From NCBI GenBank assembly GCA_963930655.1, contig OZ005612.1, positions 1,431,001 to 1,495,000 on the forward strand: 64,000 nt of DNA. The letters run 5' to 3'. Both the position numbers and the translations under genes were made by a program. This document shows, piece after piece, positions 1 to 13,678 of the stretch. Positions within the stretch are counted from its first letter, which is position 1; every line of letters starts with the position of its first letter. Source of the stretch: Myrica gale (taxonomy: Eukaryota > Streptophyta > Magnoliopsida > Fagales > Myricaceae). The notes below the pieces were generated by a model. It saw only the letters and a program-made list of their open reading frames with translations, did not search any database and was not told the DNA's origin.

Positions 1-289
1 ACAAAGCTAAAGTTGGATATAAGCCACTAAAGTAGAAACATCATACTAGAAAGCTAACCAACAGCAACTGATATATATATATGTGTGTGTGTGTGTGTTT
101 TACTGTTTAGATGTAACAAGGTGTCAGAATTATTTCCAAAAGTTTATCAGAGAACTCATCAGCCAAAAGAGTAAACGTGAAAGACTATAACCACCTCCAA
201 GAATATGCAGAAACAGAAAATTATGGACCTCCACAGGTTTCAATATTATTTATCCATAGTACTTCATAAAGATGGAAAATGACAAGTAC

Positions 290-2693
290 CTCCTCTGAAG
301 AAATTATTATAATATGTTCATTTGAACCAACCACAGGATCAGCAACCTTAACATCCACACCAATTTCGTTTTGAAGCAATTCTAATATTCCATCAGCCTC
401 TCCAACAACACAATCCACCTTGTCACTTGGGCAAAGCATTCTAAACACAATGTCCTCACCATCAAAGGGCTGCACATTGTCCACCATGGAGACAGCCCCA
501 GGTTCAATTGTAAAACCAGATGGACGGGTGTAGTTGTTGCTTCTCATATGGTTGCCAGATAATCTTGACCCAAATGTCGCTCCATTTATGGATGATCTGC
601 GTGATCCACTGTTTACATGAGGAATATAACCATCGTCGGGAGGAAAAAACTGTTCCGGCGAGTGTAGTCGCCCATGGAAATGACTACGGTCACGATGCTG
701 ACTCTCCCTCAAGCGTGACGAAATCATAGCAATTGCAGTCTTTACACAATTCACTTCACCTACAACCTGGAGCGAAAAGAGTAGCATCATATTTAAATCT
801 GTATTAACTTCTTTACAAGAAAAAAATGGCTGAATACAACATCATAGGTTCAGAAAATGTTTATACACGATACATTCTACATGGCCATTTCAGATAAACA
901 AGAATGTTTTACTAGACACTACCAAATTGCATAAAAGGAACCAAAATAAAAAGTTCTTTAGTTGGCCACGAACATACATAGCCATATCTACTGCAATAAC
1001 ATAAAAAGTAACTATGGAATACTGTGAGCAGATAGTCAGACCCTCCATCATGGCTGCTAAACTAGAAGAATAAACGAGCATGACATTGGAGAAATCAACA
1101 TCAAGCATTATGCTCACAATCTGGAGTTTGAAATACATAAAGCGCACAAAGCTGCTTCTCAAAGCCTTGCCATAAAATGTCTAGCACAATAGACAAGAGC
1201 TGCAAATATGAGGTGCTCAACATGATAGTGTGTCAAAAGAACTTAAAACATACTCCTACAATATAATCACCGATTGAAGTGTTAAGAGGGAAAACAACTG
1301 TAATATATACACATTTCCAGATGCACAAACAACAAGCTAATCGCACATTTGTAACTTCACAAGAACTTTAAAAAAAAATTCAGATATAATCGGCCTAGAC
1401 TCAGTTCCCTTGTTCTGTAAAGGTACTGACAATGTACCTTTGATGGTCCCATGGGCCAGTAATTACGATGTGACCTGCCAATGATAGATTAATTTTGGTC
1501 GTATTAATGGCACTACTGAGTAACAATCAGGTTCTTGTTATTCTGCAATCAAAACGGAGTTCTCTAAAACCAAACTCCAGTCCTAATTATATTAACCACT
1601 TTATAATCAAATAACAGCAGCAGCTCATATACCATCAGAAATATTGTACACCAGTCACCACAACGTTAAGATGCCAATGATTTGGTCCTTTAGGTCCCAT
1701 ATCAAAGCAGTAAAATAGAACAACAGGTGGTCACTGGCTGTCCCAATACTTTCAGTCTAACCAAGGCAAGCCCAAACTTCAGCATAATTCCACATCTGAG
1801 CTTAATAGTTACATCGTTGCTTCCTCAAATTTGAAATTACAATGTCAATAGGGCATTAAGCTCCAAATCATTTGTGTTGCTTTATTTTGCTCGTCTATTA
1901 GAAGGGCAATGATTATGCTCAAACCAAATAGGTCACTCTTAGGAAGTCACTAATTAGTCTAACCGTCCAAGACCCAAACTTCATCAATCAAATGGAACTT
2001 GTATTTTCAATATGCAATGCCAGATCCTGTTTAAACCTGAACAATCTCCTCAGACATGGAAATGCAACGGGGCAGATTTTGATCTCTAGGCAGAATCCTA
2101 ATCTGTGTCTTTGTGTCAATCCTCATTTGCGCAATAATCTTCCCTCCTTTCCCCAACAAACACCCCACATGCATTCTCGACACCACTAGCCTCGTCGCCA
2201 CCTTCTTACCACCCACAGCAACCATTCCGTACCCCTCATCTCCGCCGCCGCCGCCAAACTCGTCGCTGCTCTCGAGGATCCTATCGTGGATGAGGAGCAG
2301 GGCCTCTTGGGCGGGGGAGAAGGAGGGCATGCGGCCCTCCGGATCTCGGCGGCGCGTGTCGGAGATCTCGATGATCCTCTCGTCGTCTCCGGAGATTAGC
2401 TCGTGCACGTTGATCCACGCGCCCGTGTGCTGCCGGATCGACTTTATAATGCTCCCGGACTTGCCGATCACACCCCCGGCCTTTATGTCGTGACAGAGGA
2501 TGCGGTACGTCGTCGTCACAGTCAGTGACGGGTCCGGTTGGGGTTTCGATGCCCGCCCCGCCCCGCCACGGTGTCGGTGGTGAGTAGGAGTGGCCGCGTA
2601 GTGGTGGTTATACCGAGGCCTCGTCCGACCCACAGTCTCCGAATCGTAGTCCTGGTCATAGTGGTAGCTCCTCTTAGATCTTGACCTCTCCAT
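290..2693 (-). CDS. KH-domain RNA-binding protein, HEN4/At4g18375-like (5' part, runs off left edge)
   Basis: Two coding exons are visible: 2037-2693 and 290-766. They join in phase 0 as Val-Gln|Val-Val-Gly, with good borders (CAG|GTTTAA, CCAG|GTTGTA). The start at 2693 (MERSRSKRSYHYDQ) matches the conserved N-terminus of this plant family; upstream in-frame sequence has no ATG. Exon 1 carries two KH domains with GxxG loops (VIGKSGS near residue 77 and LLGKGGK further on). A glycine-rich spacer and an Arg/Ser-rich head are also present. Exon 2 finishes KH2, then has a linker (RSHFHGRLHSPE) and the start of a third KH domain (VFRMLCP...). It ends in ISSEE|GTACTT. Later exons must lie left of position 1. 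Family members bind RNA in the nucleus and act in pre-mRNA processing; the exact ortholog is not settled here. No frameshift or stop was seen in the visible part. Confidence 0.93.
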
Positions 2694-2990
2694 CCCACAA
2701 CAAACAAAAATAGCCTGGGGGTCCAAACCGTCACCTCTCTCAGAGTCCTCTACTACCACACATTGTCACTGAAGGAATTCCAGGTCTTTTCGCTTCGGAT
2801 TTATTGTCCAAGTGTAAAGAGCTACGGTTCCTTGAATCTTTCTAGGGTTTCCTGAATCTTTCAGTCCTCGTGCTTTCCGTTTTCTCTACTCTTGTTTTCT
2901 TCTGTTCCTGTTTGCAAAAGTTTCAAATTTTGAAAACCCTAGAAGACGGAATCACAGAGAGAGAGAGGAGCAACTGAGCAAGAGAATTGC
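2694..2990 (-). promoter_or_regulatory. 5' leader and core promoter region of the KH gene
   Basis: This stretch lies directly upstream of the KH start codon on the minus strand. It has pyrimidine-rich tracts and a short GA repeat (2957-2970). No clear TATA box was found and the transcription start cannot be fixed from sequence alone. The GTG-initiated in-frame extension to 2759 is treated as leader. Confidence 0.35.
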
Positions 2991-5900
2991 AGTGCCTCTA
3001 GATTTGAGCTGCAAGACTGTTGGCGGTTTGACTGTGGCACATTACTGTCCATCATTATATAGGCAGCGGACTCTCGGAAAACAGATGACGAAACGGCATC
3101 GTTTCCGGCAGGTCGATGTTAGTAAAAGTTTCGAGGTAGGGAAGGTAAAGTACTGTGTGCGTGAGCGTGAATTCCTAAATTTGCACTGTAGTAGTAGCTT
3201 TTCAGTTTTCACTATGATAACATGTCGCCACGTCAGCAGACAATTTGGTTGAAAAGTTTGAGAAAAATAATATAATATTTTGGCTTTTTGGGATTTTTGA
3301 TTGGAAAATTTAAGAACGATGATATTAAAATAAATAATAATTGTAAACTTATGAGACTGATTAGGGTTAAAAGGATGTTCCATTTGTGTGTATTTTGAGA
3401 ATTTTTTGTGTTTTTAAAATTTTTAATTGATGTTAATTTTGTTAGTATGCGTGTTTTAGTTATTTTTATGTAGTGTTAAGAATAATGTTTGGTTATAGAA
3501 TATTTTGTATTATAATAATTCAAAAAAATTCTGAGAATTTTTGTGTATCGAACAGCCTCTTAATGTAACGTTCTTACTTCCATTTCGTTACATTTAATTC
3601 CCAACCCAAATTACTAGACTTGCTGCGTAAAGGCTAAGGATGGATCATTACTCCAAATTTGAGAATAAACTAATTTCCACATAATTTCCATCCATAATTA
3701 ATGATATAATTAATTAATGCCATAAAATTATTTATAATCATAAGGTTTTTTCCGCTGTAAGAAAATACATATGTAAACAAAATTAAGGACATTCTCTTAA
3801 ATAATATTAAAAAATAGTATTACCAAATTATTACATGAGAGGGATACCTAAGCATTGTGAGCTATTATTATATTTCAAATGCGGTGAATTCTTTAGACTT
3901 TCCAAATTGGCTTTTGAGAAGCTCAATGAATAAATAAATAAATACAAAAAAAAAATATATATATATATAAGTATTTTAAAAAAAAAGAATTGAGTCAAAT
4001 TTGTATTATTTTTTTCATTTTTTTGAAAGCAGCATTTTTGTTTATTCTATACTCTTGTCAATATTTTGGCTTTCAAAGCAAAGTAAGATGCGATTTATTC
4101 TATATCCATTAATCTCTCTAACTTCCATGACTAACCGGAGGACAAGATTTGATTCCCAAATAATGCTAAAATATTGGTCTGGTTCTTCTTTTCTACTTTT
4201 ACCCCCAACCAAATCTCTCTCGACGACAAAAGGGAAAATTGGAGGCTTTCTTTTGACTATTTTAATTAAGAAGAATATTTACTTTTAAGACCACGAAAAA
4301 ATCACTCAAAATTTGTTTCTCAAAAATTTGGTGAATATTTTCAAAATTTTGGTAATTTTTACTTTATTTTGATTTATTGAAGTTTATAAAAAATAAAGTG
4401 TGTATATGTAAAATTTAAGAATATTAGAGTATGTTTATTTTGTTGAAAATTTTCATATCCCGAATTGTTGGAGAAACAAACATCACATAAACTACGAATT
4501 TGATCTCATACATTCAAACAATCAAAACGTATTAATGTTCACTATCTAGTAAAAAATTAGGATCAAAATATGTCGAAAATAAACTAGGTAACATATTATC
4601 AATAGTACATCCTATGAATGGATGTATATTAATAAATTTGGATAGTTCGAGAACTCAAAATAATATTTTCTCTCATTAATTTATTATTTATTTATGAGAA
4701 AGGAGGATCTTTTTCTATACTTTATGCGTTAATAGTGATAGTGGCATGGAACAATAAATAAATAAATCAAAAAATATATATAAGGATAACTATTGGCCGT
4801 GTATATATGCTTGACTTTATGGTAAGGGAAAAAGTTTTATACACCCTGAACGAATCTCTTAATGCTATTTTATTAGTAACCATGTATGCATATAAATTTA
4901 AAATAAGTTAATTATAAAAATTTCGTGAACTTATACATCAATCTCAAATATCTCAAAAACTCGAATTCGTTATAATTTGTCCCAACAAACTATACTTTTC
5001 GTTGCGATTTCATCCCTCAACCTACTGAAGTTGTTATATCGAACGGTTTTTATCCTATTTAAAAGACACGTGACCTCCTCCTTACTTGAAAAGACAAAAT
5101 TGACCAGTTTGATTCTAAGTGAGTCATCTTTTTTTTTTAATAAAAAAAAACAACTAACTACATATTATTTTTTAGTTCTACGAAATCGCTAAAAGTATTG
5201 TAGAAGACTAGGGAGGACTCAAACGATGATAAATTCGTCTTTTCAAGTAAAGAGAAATCAGTTGTCGTTAAAGTAAGACAACAATCGTTCAATATAACAA
5301 CTTCATTAGGTTGAGGGATGAAATCGCAACGAAAAATATAATTTATGAGAGCGAGTTGCAACAAGTTCGAATTTATGAGAGTATTTGAGATTGAGGTATA
5401 AGTTTGTTGGTTTTTTTTATTTATAATTAACTCATTTAAAATAAACACTGTTTTCTTCAATGTTATTATTTGCTTATAATTATTAATTAAAGCAAATAAA
5501 CGCCTGAAGTTCTTTGATCTTCCATTGACTCGGGTGGCAAAACTCTCAATTAAAACCTGAGGAACTAGAAGGATTTTGAACGGGAAGAGTTCATTCTTTA
5601 TTTTAAAGCATTGCTTTTTACAGTATACGTGCTCTTAAATTTTTTAATTGTTTTTACGATCTAAATGTATTAATTAAAATTATGAAAATAAGTTATTATA
5701 TAAGATATCATTTAATTGAAACGTGACATTTTAAACAACGTTAATCAGTCAAAATATGTTATTGCTTTTGGTTTTTTTGAGGTAAGCTTGGTGGGAAGGG
5801 AAGATGAGAGGAAAACTCCTTTGCATTTTCTTTTTTCATTTTTTATTTGTTTGGTTCCCCCTCCTCCGAATTATAATCGGGTCCGGTTCACATTATAAAC

Positions 5901-6024
5901 CTTACCGGGTCGAGTACTCGAGCTCAATGTCTGATGGTATTCTTGAAGTTTAGTCAAGAATTCGGTGGCATTCTCTCGAGAAGTAAAGCGAAAGAGATAA
6001 AGCAGAGCACGGTTAACTACGGCC
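2991..6024. other. AT-rich intergenic region between KH and pTAC7 genes
   Basis: No gene was recognised. The DNA is strongly AT-rich with only short accidental ORFs. It contains a long fold-back element (listed separately at 4897-5452). The last few hundred bases are the likely pTAC7 promoter and leader. Confidence 0.5.
4897..5452. repeat. Fold-back (long inverted repeat) element
   Basis: The left arm (about 4897-5115) and right arm (about 5225-5452) are reverse complements with scattered mismatches. Shared landmarks include TTCGTTGCGATTTCATCCCT in the left arm, with its complement AGGGATGAAATCGCAACGAA in the right arm. The outer ends share TTAATTATAAA. The spacer is about 100 bp. This is typical of a non-autonomous DNA element that is nearly all terminal repeat. 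No coding potential; superfamily not assigned because target duplications are unclear. Confidence 0.75.
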
Positions 6025-8021
6025 ATGGCGATTCCCACACTATCCTTCGCTCTCTATTCAGCTTCACCTGTGATTTTTCTCTCTCGCTCTCCCTGAAATT
6101 ATAGCCGTTTGTTTCTCTAGGAAATTATCAAAAAGAAAAGTATGGAAAACATTAACTTTTAGTATGTGTTTCTGGAACAAAACAGGATATTGGAACTCTT
6201 TTTTGGCGTCATATTAATTCCTGAATTTATATTTTCTAAATGTAGAGGATTGAGCTAAGTGTTGGAAGTTCACGGGGGCCGAGCTGCTCCGTTCGCCCTC
6301 AGGTTAATATCTAGTTTCGAAAGACTGCCAATTTTGTGTTTAAAGGTATAATTATTTTCAATGCCAATAAAAATCGTTTGCAGGTTATGTCCCAAATGCA
6401 AAAGGATGGTCGCGGCCGTCGAGTTTGGCGGCGAAGGAAATTGGTACAGAGAGAGCCCCTTGTTTTCTTTATACCTACGAATCTATTTCTTTGATTATTT
6501 GCTTTTAATCCGTTTCGAGCAATAATTCACATTAGTAGCATAGGTACTCTTTTAAAGGGTAAAGATGGTGTAAATTTGAATGTTACAGGACAGTGAAGTA
6601 TTCATAATTTAACTTTATTGCATCATTTTCTGGTTTATTGTTCAATGTGGTCCACGTATAGCTTTAACTTTGCTAGGAAATAGTCTCTGTAGGTGGAGAT
6701 CTTTAGTGTAAGATAAGGGATGATCATTTTATTTTTGGCCAATAAAATCAAGGGGTAGTGCTGCTTGTTAAGAAATGAGTACAAAATTTGCTGTTTTAAG
6801 GTAGTCTGAACTGGTGGAAAGGAGTAGCCGTCTGTGTTTTCAAGATGTTCCTTGGGTTGATTTACAAGGTTATGAAGAAGCATGTCATAGATGAAAGCTT
6901 AGAGGTGAAGAGAGGCCGAAATCGGATTGATAAGAGGTTGTTCTTGACCTTGGTTAGTATATGGTTTGATTAATTCCTGCTGCTGATCTGATATTCATGC
7001 TTTTGTTAAGAAGTTTGAGCACATCGGATATTTCTCAAAATGGCTGGCTGGGTATTTCACCCTACATCCTGGATCTAGCTAAATACTTCTGAGAGTGCAA
7101 TAGGCTGTTTTGACCTTCTGTGAATGGGGAGAATCTTCAGAAGTTTAAATGCCAAATGGCTTTGTCATTACAGTGGTGAAGGGCACAGTACTTCTACTTA
7201 GCCAAGACTTTCGTTGTATAACTAACGGTCTCTAAAACTTGGGAGGGAAAAAAATTCGGATGTTAAGGAGTGGAATCTGATGTCAAACCTGCCATTTGAT
7301 GAGCAAGATAGGACGTAATCAGCTACAGTGCAAGTGAAGGACTCATCAGTGTGGACTTAATGGCAAGTTGGATTACTAAACTGGATGCTGCTATTGAATA
7401 CTTAAACCTCCACCAAAAAGAAATGGGCCTTTTTCACTGCTAGTTTAATTTGATTGACCTGCTTTAAGCCATAGTATGTTTTTAGTTTGCCTGTAACCAA
7501 AGAGAGCAACTTCTTTATTGATGAATGAAATATGTTCGTCCACACGAAGTTCTAGGTCAGCAGTTTTTGTAGTTAATCTCATGAGATAATAATCATAATT
7601 ATTATGTTATGATTAATACCTTTCCCGATTCAATGCTCAGAAGCATTGCCTAGAAGTAGTTATGCAGAATTTTTCCTTGTTTCAGACAAAGAAGGATGAC
7701 ATGTTGCGGTACAAACTGGAGCGAATTCCATTCCTCGAGGAGCAGGTGAGGAAGATAAAGGAAACCGGGAAGATTTTGACTATGGACATTGAAAGATTGT
7801 TGCTATCAGAGGATAACAGGTTTGATTTTGTGAATGAGGTAGCAGCTGAGGCCATTGAATATGTGGAGAACAACCGTGATGAGTATGGAGGTAAGAAAAA
7901 GGCTATCCTTCAGGTGCTCAGCAACCGGGTGAACGATGCTGGGTTTTACCGACCAGATGCATATGAGGAATCAGACCCCTATAAGCCCGGGCCTGATTAT
8001 TTGAAAGAAGAGTTCACATAG
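6025..8021 (+). CDS. PTAC7: Plastid transcriptionally active chromosome 7 protein (pTAC7/PAP12)
   Basis: Four exons join in frame: 6025-6069, 6246-6302, 6384-6443 and 7686-8021, giving 165 aa (Arabidopsis protein is about 161 aa). Exon 1-2 encode a Ser/Arg-rich chloroplast transit peptide beginning MAIPTLSFAL. Exon 3 carries the conserved basic block GRGRRVWRRRKL. Exon 4 continues with TKKDDMLRYKLERIPF, FDFVNEVAAEA, NRDEYGGKKKAI and the ending PYKPGPDYLKEEFT, all hallmarks of pTAC7. The protein is an accessory subunit of the plastid-encoded RNA polymerase (PEP) needed for chloroplast gene expression. The third intron is long (1242 bp) and holds no recognisable gene. The ATG sits in ggccATGGcg. 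The exon 2 acceptor (taaatgtag|agg) is an inference; the rest is firm. Confidence 0.92.
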
Positions 8022-9015
8022 ACTTAGACTTGAAAATATCATGTCTCTGAAAGTTTTAAAGGATAAGACTTTTGATACCTTCTTATGTTACCTTGACCTT
8101 TCTAGGGTACACAACATTTGTATTTTTATGCGGAGTTCGCACTCGAATTTAAGTCTGAAAGTTTGTGGAAACTGCTTTGGAAATGCATACAAAGGAAACA
8201 TTGTTAGCAGTGATCTCCAGTAAAACCGGAAATCTCAGGCACATATTAAACAGTTTTTCGCCTTTTGGATCTTCTTATCCTTGCAAAAAAGAAAAAGCAG
8301 CTTTCGAAGTTGTGAGAAGCCTCCTATGCTTAAGTTAGAAGGGAGTAAGGATTAAGAAAGGATGAAGTTTGCTTTTTTATGATAAAAAAGTGCGTACATT
8401 TTTCTCCTTTAGCTTCCTTTTATAATGGCCAAGAAAAAAAAAAGCTTCCTTTTATAATGTTTATCGAATCCCCACAGACCCGCGGTGTTTTGACCCGATA
8501 TTCCTTAGTTAAGATGGGTTTGAATGTACGTACTTTAACGGCTTGACTTAAAGGCCCATTATTTAACTATCGCCTTTAGGCCCAATACCTTTAGGTTGGG
8601 CTTGTGGTATTCTGGTCGGCCTTTTGGGCTCTTGGGGCCTAATTCATTACAGTTTTCGTCCACATCATAAGCCGGGCAGTTTTCTACCATTTGGAGAAAT
8701 GACAGATGAACCACAGCCATTGATTTCATAGAAAAGAAAGCAATTAAATCAAGTCTGACAATTCATATAGCCCTGTGGATCACAAGTGATCTAGAGGCCC
8801 AGCTGATGTGGCAAAATCTGAACCCTTGCTATGTCCAATCACTTTTTCACAGTGAATTAGAAATCCTACTCCATCTGGAATCCAATCCGTTAAATCAGTT
8901 AGAGGCCTTCCTTCACTCTCTTTCTTATCCTTCACCACGCCACACCACCTCCACCACTTCCCCGAGTCCGAAACTTTTCCACGGGCTCGGAACCCATCCG
9001 TTCAGACTCTGTTTA
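8022..9015 (+). other. pTAC7 3' flank and TAP38 promoter/leader
   Basis: Roughly 1 kb separates the two chloroplast-protein genes, which lie head to tail. The first part should hold the pTAC7 3' UTR. The 70 codons upstream and in frame with the TAP38 ATG have no homology I recognise and are treated as leader. No repeat or RNA gene was seen. Confidence 0.45.
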
Positions 9016-12000
9016 ATGGCACTGGTACGCCCACAGTTGCAGAAGTTCCTCTCGACAAAGCTCCAAACTTGCACTAGCTCGGGCTTCAAGCCAACCAAGA
9101 AATATACTTGTCCCAACAAAGCAAGAACCCGATGTTGCTCGGCTATTGCTATCGATGCACCATCGTCAGTGACAGGTCTTTCAAGTGTTCGATGGGGGTC
9201 AACAACTCGGCAGGGTCCCCGGGAAGAGATGGAGGACGATGTCGTCGTCCGGTCCGATGTACTTGACGGGTTCTCTTTTGCAGCAGTGTTTGATGGGCAT
9301 GGTGGGCTCTCTTCAGTCAAGTTCCTCAGGTTTGGCCAAATGGAAATAATAGAATTGGTGCAGGACGTTCTCTTCGACGAGAAAATAGAAGATTGTTTCT
9401 TCCTTGCTTGTCTGTATGGTTTTCTGTGTGATTTATTTTTCATGGAGTACGGGGCAGCATTTATTTTCACGGAGTAGTGGGTTGCCAAGCTTGTTTCTAT
9501 TTTCTTAATCTCTTCTGTCAGTTGTGGTGCAATTATTTGGCATGCTTGGATTAGATTGTATTCGAGACATACGCATTTGTTTGACAAATACATTTAGTTT
9601 CCCAAAAAAATAGGAGTTGAAATTGCAGTGTTTTCCTTGATCTTTTCTTTCTCTGTTTAAGTGCGCAAAAATTGTCCTTGGTGCATTTGGAGGACTGTAA
9701 CTGCATCCAACTAATCTCAAGTATCCAACATGATATGTTACTTTAACTAAGTTTTCTTTGCAAGATCCTATCTGATTATGTACCAACCACAGGGATGAGC
9801 TCTATAAAGAGTGTGTTGCCGCTTTACAAGGTGGATTGCTTTTGAGTGGGAAGGATTTGGAAACCATTACAGAGGCATTACAGGAGGCTTTTGCAAAGGC
9901 TGATACGAAGCTGTTAAATAGGTGCGCATGGATGTTTTAAGGCAAAGATATGCATTGGTTAACATGTATAGTCTCAATATGATTGTATCCTGTATATTAT
10001 TGAGTTGAAGGTTTAGATGGTGTTTCATTTTGTAAAGGCTTGAAATATCTGAGGAGGAAGACGAATCTGGATCAACAGCTACTGTTATGTTCCTTGGAAA
10101 CGATATGCTGTTTATTGCACATGTTGGTGACTCATGTGTGGTACATATCCAATCCTAATATTTCTTTCAGATGCGTGGAGCTCATGGTTCTTTTCCTCTG
10201 TTATTTTTTCTGAAAGAAATTTATATTGCTTTTCAATTGCTTCTGGTTTGGTTGCCAAAACCAATAGGGGAAGGAAAAGGGAATACAACAAAAAGGCCTT
10301 CTATGTTTTTTAAAAAAAAAAAATAATCAGATAGTAGTATGGTTGAGTGTGGTAGAAGTAGCTGTCTCCAAGAACTTCTACCTCTATAAAGTTTCAGGAA
10401 TAGGATTGAGCTAATGAAACTGGTGATTGGAGGGTTTATATGATTTTTTATATTTTCTCAGCCGGCTTGTTGATGCAGGTCCTATCTCGTTCTGGAAAAC
10501 CAGAAGTCTTATCCAATCCTCATCGACCTTATGGAAGCAACAAGGCCTCATTACAAGAAATAAAAAGAGTTAGAGATGCAGGTGGATGGGTGTGTTTTTC
10601 TGTTCATTTTCTTCCATATCTAAAACAAATTGTAATCACTATGAAAATGCAGAAATCCATTTAGCTTGATGACCAATGTTTGAATTGGCAACTCATGATT
10701 ACTGCTTTTGCCTTGTGCCACCAATTATTTAACCTTTGGTAGGAAGTCTATGAAGACAGTATATCTTGGCTTGCCATATCCTAGTAAGTTGGTTTGTTTC
10801 AATGTTAATAGACATTTTGGGCCCTCTTCTTTCCCCGAATTAGTGAAACTTGCCTTCTTGTTTGAAGACGCTAGGTTTTGATCAATTGGCAAATTTTCAT
10901 GGCTTTTTGCTGTTTTGACATCTCCTGATTTGGACATTGTATCTTTCAATGATTCAGATTAGTTCCTTTGGTGCTCATATGAAATCCACATTGCACTTCT
11001 TATTACATGTTTTCTTATGGTTTCCACAGATTAACAATGGAAGGATTTGTGGAGACATTGCTGTAGCTCGTGCTTTTGGTGACATGCGGTTCAAGACAAA
11101 GAAGAACGAGTTGTCTTTCTACTCTCTTTTCTTTTTCATCTTAGCTTAAGCACAGCTCAGGATTCTTTTACATGATTTTTAAATGAATGGCCTACCCTTC
11201 TATGGGAATCCTGATGGTTTTCTCTATTCTTCCAAATGGAAAGGATGCTGAATAAAGGAGTAGTAGAAGGGAGATGGTCTGAAAAATTTGCTTCTCGGTA
11301 GGTAACCTCATACATTTCTTGATTATGTGGTTTTTCACTCATATACATGGGATCACCTTATTGTTATTTTGTCATTGTTATGCATCTGAAGTGGGTCTCA
11401 TCCTCACCATTAAGTTTAAACTTTTGGGCCATATCATGATGTTGCATCGAATTAAACACAATATTTCATTTGTTGTCGACCTCAAGTACTACATGATCAT
11501 TTTTAGCCTAAAGTCCTACTGGATTAGGTCACTTTTTGAGTGCTTGCTGAGCTTGAATTCGTAACTATGGACTTCCAATTGAATGATTGATATCCCAGAA
11601 TTCTTTTCTTCTCTCCTTTTGGCTGGAATGGATGGAAGGGGAACCAGATCCATAAATTGACTAATATCTGAATTGTCAAACAATTCATACCTATATTTTC
11701 TTAAGTCAGAATAAATATGATTTAAAGTTCCAAGGATTTGGCTGGTGCTTACTGGAATATTCTTGTAATTAACTCTTCTGTCAATTATAAAAGATAGGAG
11801 CACTGCTTTCAAATATAGGTGGAATTACTAACATAAACGGGATATCCCTTGCATAGTGTGTAGTGGTTGATTGTATCCCACAGCTTTACAAGATTTTTGA
11901 CAGTGGAACCCTTTATTTTGTGTCAGTGTGGAATTCAAAGCAGACTTGGTGATTGCATCTCCAGATATTTTTCAAGAAGCTCTTGGTTCAGATGCAGAGT

Positions 12001-12918
12001 TTGCACTGTTAGCATCTGATGGCTTATGGGATTACATGCGCAGGTCTGTTGGCCCTCCTGTTAGTTATAGGCTATTCCACTATGCAGTCGGTTAACAGAG
12101 AGGAGAATCACTCAGCATTTTTGCTATTCTTTCGCTCATATGGAGTTACTTAATATATTTGCTCTTGCTTTTCAGCTCAGATGCAGTTACTTTTGTTAGG
12201 AATCAACTCAGACAGCATGGAGATGTTCAGGTACATATTATGCCTGTGTTAATGTATTGTTTTCGTAAACTGGTATAACCTAGAAACCTAGCCTAAACAA
12301 TTTCTTTGTTCTTTTCACTGCTATTCCAGTCATGAGCAATATTAATTTTTTTCTTGCTCTGATTTCAGCTTGCTTGTGAAGCCCTTGCGCAAGCAGTTCT
12401 GGTAATGAATTGCATGGACATTTTATATTCTAGATGGATGGTTATATATTTTGCGTGGGCAGTTTTAATGACCTAAAAATTGCATCTGCTCTGCAGGACC
12501 AAGGATCACAGGACAACGTCAGCATCGTCATTGCTGATTTAGGGTATGCACCAATTTGTCCATACCTGACTTCTGTATTTTTCATCATTAAAATGATAAT
12601 TGTCAAGATTCAGACTTAAATTTTCTTTTCAAATTTAAAGTTTAAATACCACAAGCAAGAGTTCAAAAGATCATCTTCAGCTGTTATGCAACTTATTGGT
12701 ATTCTCTTGTTTGACTGTTTAGAAATGAAACTTTACTTCTTCTGACTATTTTGGCTAACCTTTCTTATTTGTCATTGTTCTGACTCATGCATAGGAGGAC
12801 AGATTGGAAAAATTTGCCACTTCAGCGGCAAAATTTTGTACATGAATTGGGCCAAGCTTTTGCTACTATTGGTATCGTGTCAGTTGGAATTTGGATGTCA
12901 GCTCAGCTGTCCTTATAA
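9016..12918 (+). CDS. TAP38: Chloroplast PP2C phosphatase TAP38/PPH1 (LHCII dephosphorylation)
   Basis: Eleven exons join in frame: 9016-9329, 9793-9921, 10038-10140, 10479-10589, 11030-11109, 11244-11297, 11927-12043, 12176-12230, 12369-12401, 12497-12543 and 12795-12918. They give 388 aa, which I recall as the same length as Arabidopsis TAP38/PPH1. Residues 1 to about 45 are a transit peptide, followed by [13 protein letters not shown]2C motifs are complete: EMEDD (71-75), FDGHGG (92-97), [26 protein letters not shown] and [11 protein letters not shown]. The hydrophobic C-terminus ([16 protein letters not shown]) fits the thylakoid anchor. The enzyme removes phosphate from LHCII and so reverses state transitions, opposing the kinase STN7. 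All metal-binding aspartates appear retained, so it should be active. Intron 1 (463 bp) and intron 6 (629 bp) are plain. Confidence 0.96.
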
Positions 12919-13635
12919 ATTGGAACCTTTGGCATTGTGTATAAATCACCATAGATTTCCCACACTCTGTATGTATAATGACATTGTAAATGTCTCACAC
13001 CGTTATGTTGGTTTAATATATAGTTAGAATAACCTTAAAGAAGAGGCAATGATCTATATATGTTAAGTATTTCACTTTCCTGAAATTCAGTAACTGTAAT
13101 TACTTCTCCAGATACAGAAAAATGCATAAATCATTCAATTGCAAAATTCGTTCTACTAGCGATATTGCCTACACCTAAGATTAGGATTTGTGACGTAAAC
13201 ATATCAATGGTTGACTTCTTAACCAAAGTATATATATATAAAAAGACTTCGTGGTAAGCCATCAAATGAGTAGTTGGTTCTGGAGCTTTTACTTTCTCTG
13301 CATCCTTCCATTGGTGCTAGGATATGTCCTTGAGTCAACCCATAGAGAGGGAAATAAGTGTTTTGCTAGAAGAAGAGGACTGACATCTTCCCAAAATCAA
13401 ATGGGTTTACAGGACTCCGGAGAATTACTTCAAGTCCCATAAGGATTCATGTTCAAGCAAAAACAAAAACGGAAATAGAAAATCCTTTTTTCTCTAAGAC
13501 CTGGGATGCAGTTTTGAGGCAACCATGCATCAAGACTTGTAACTCATAAAATTTTAATCCATGATCGTGCATAGACTAAGGATTGATACTAATCTAAATC
13601 AGTTGAGAAATATTCTGGAATGGAAGGAGAAGATT

Positions 13636-13678
<43 letters not shown>

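Noticed and set aside
2694..2759. In-frame N-terminal extension of the KH protein
   Set aside because: It would need a GTG start; the family begins at the ATG at 2693.
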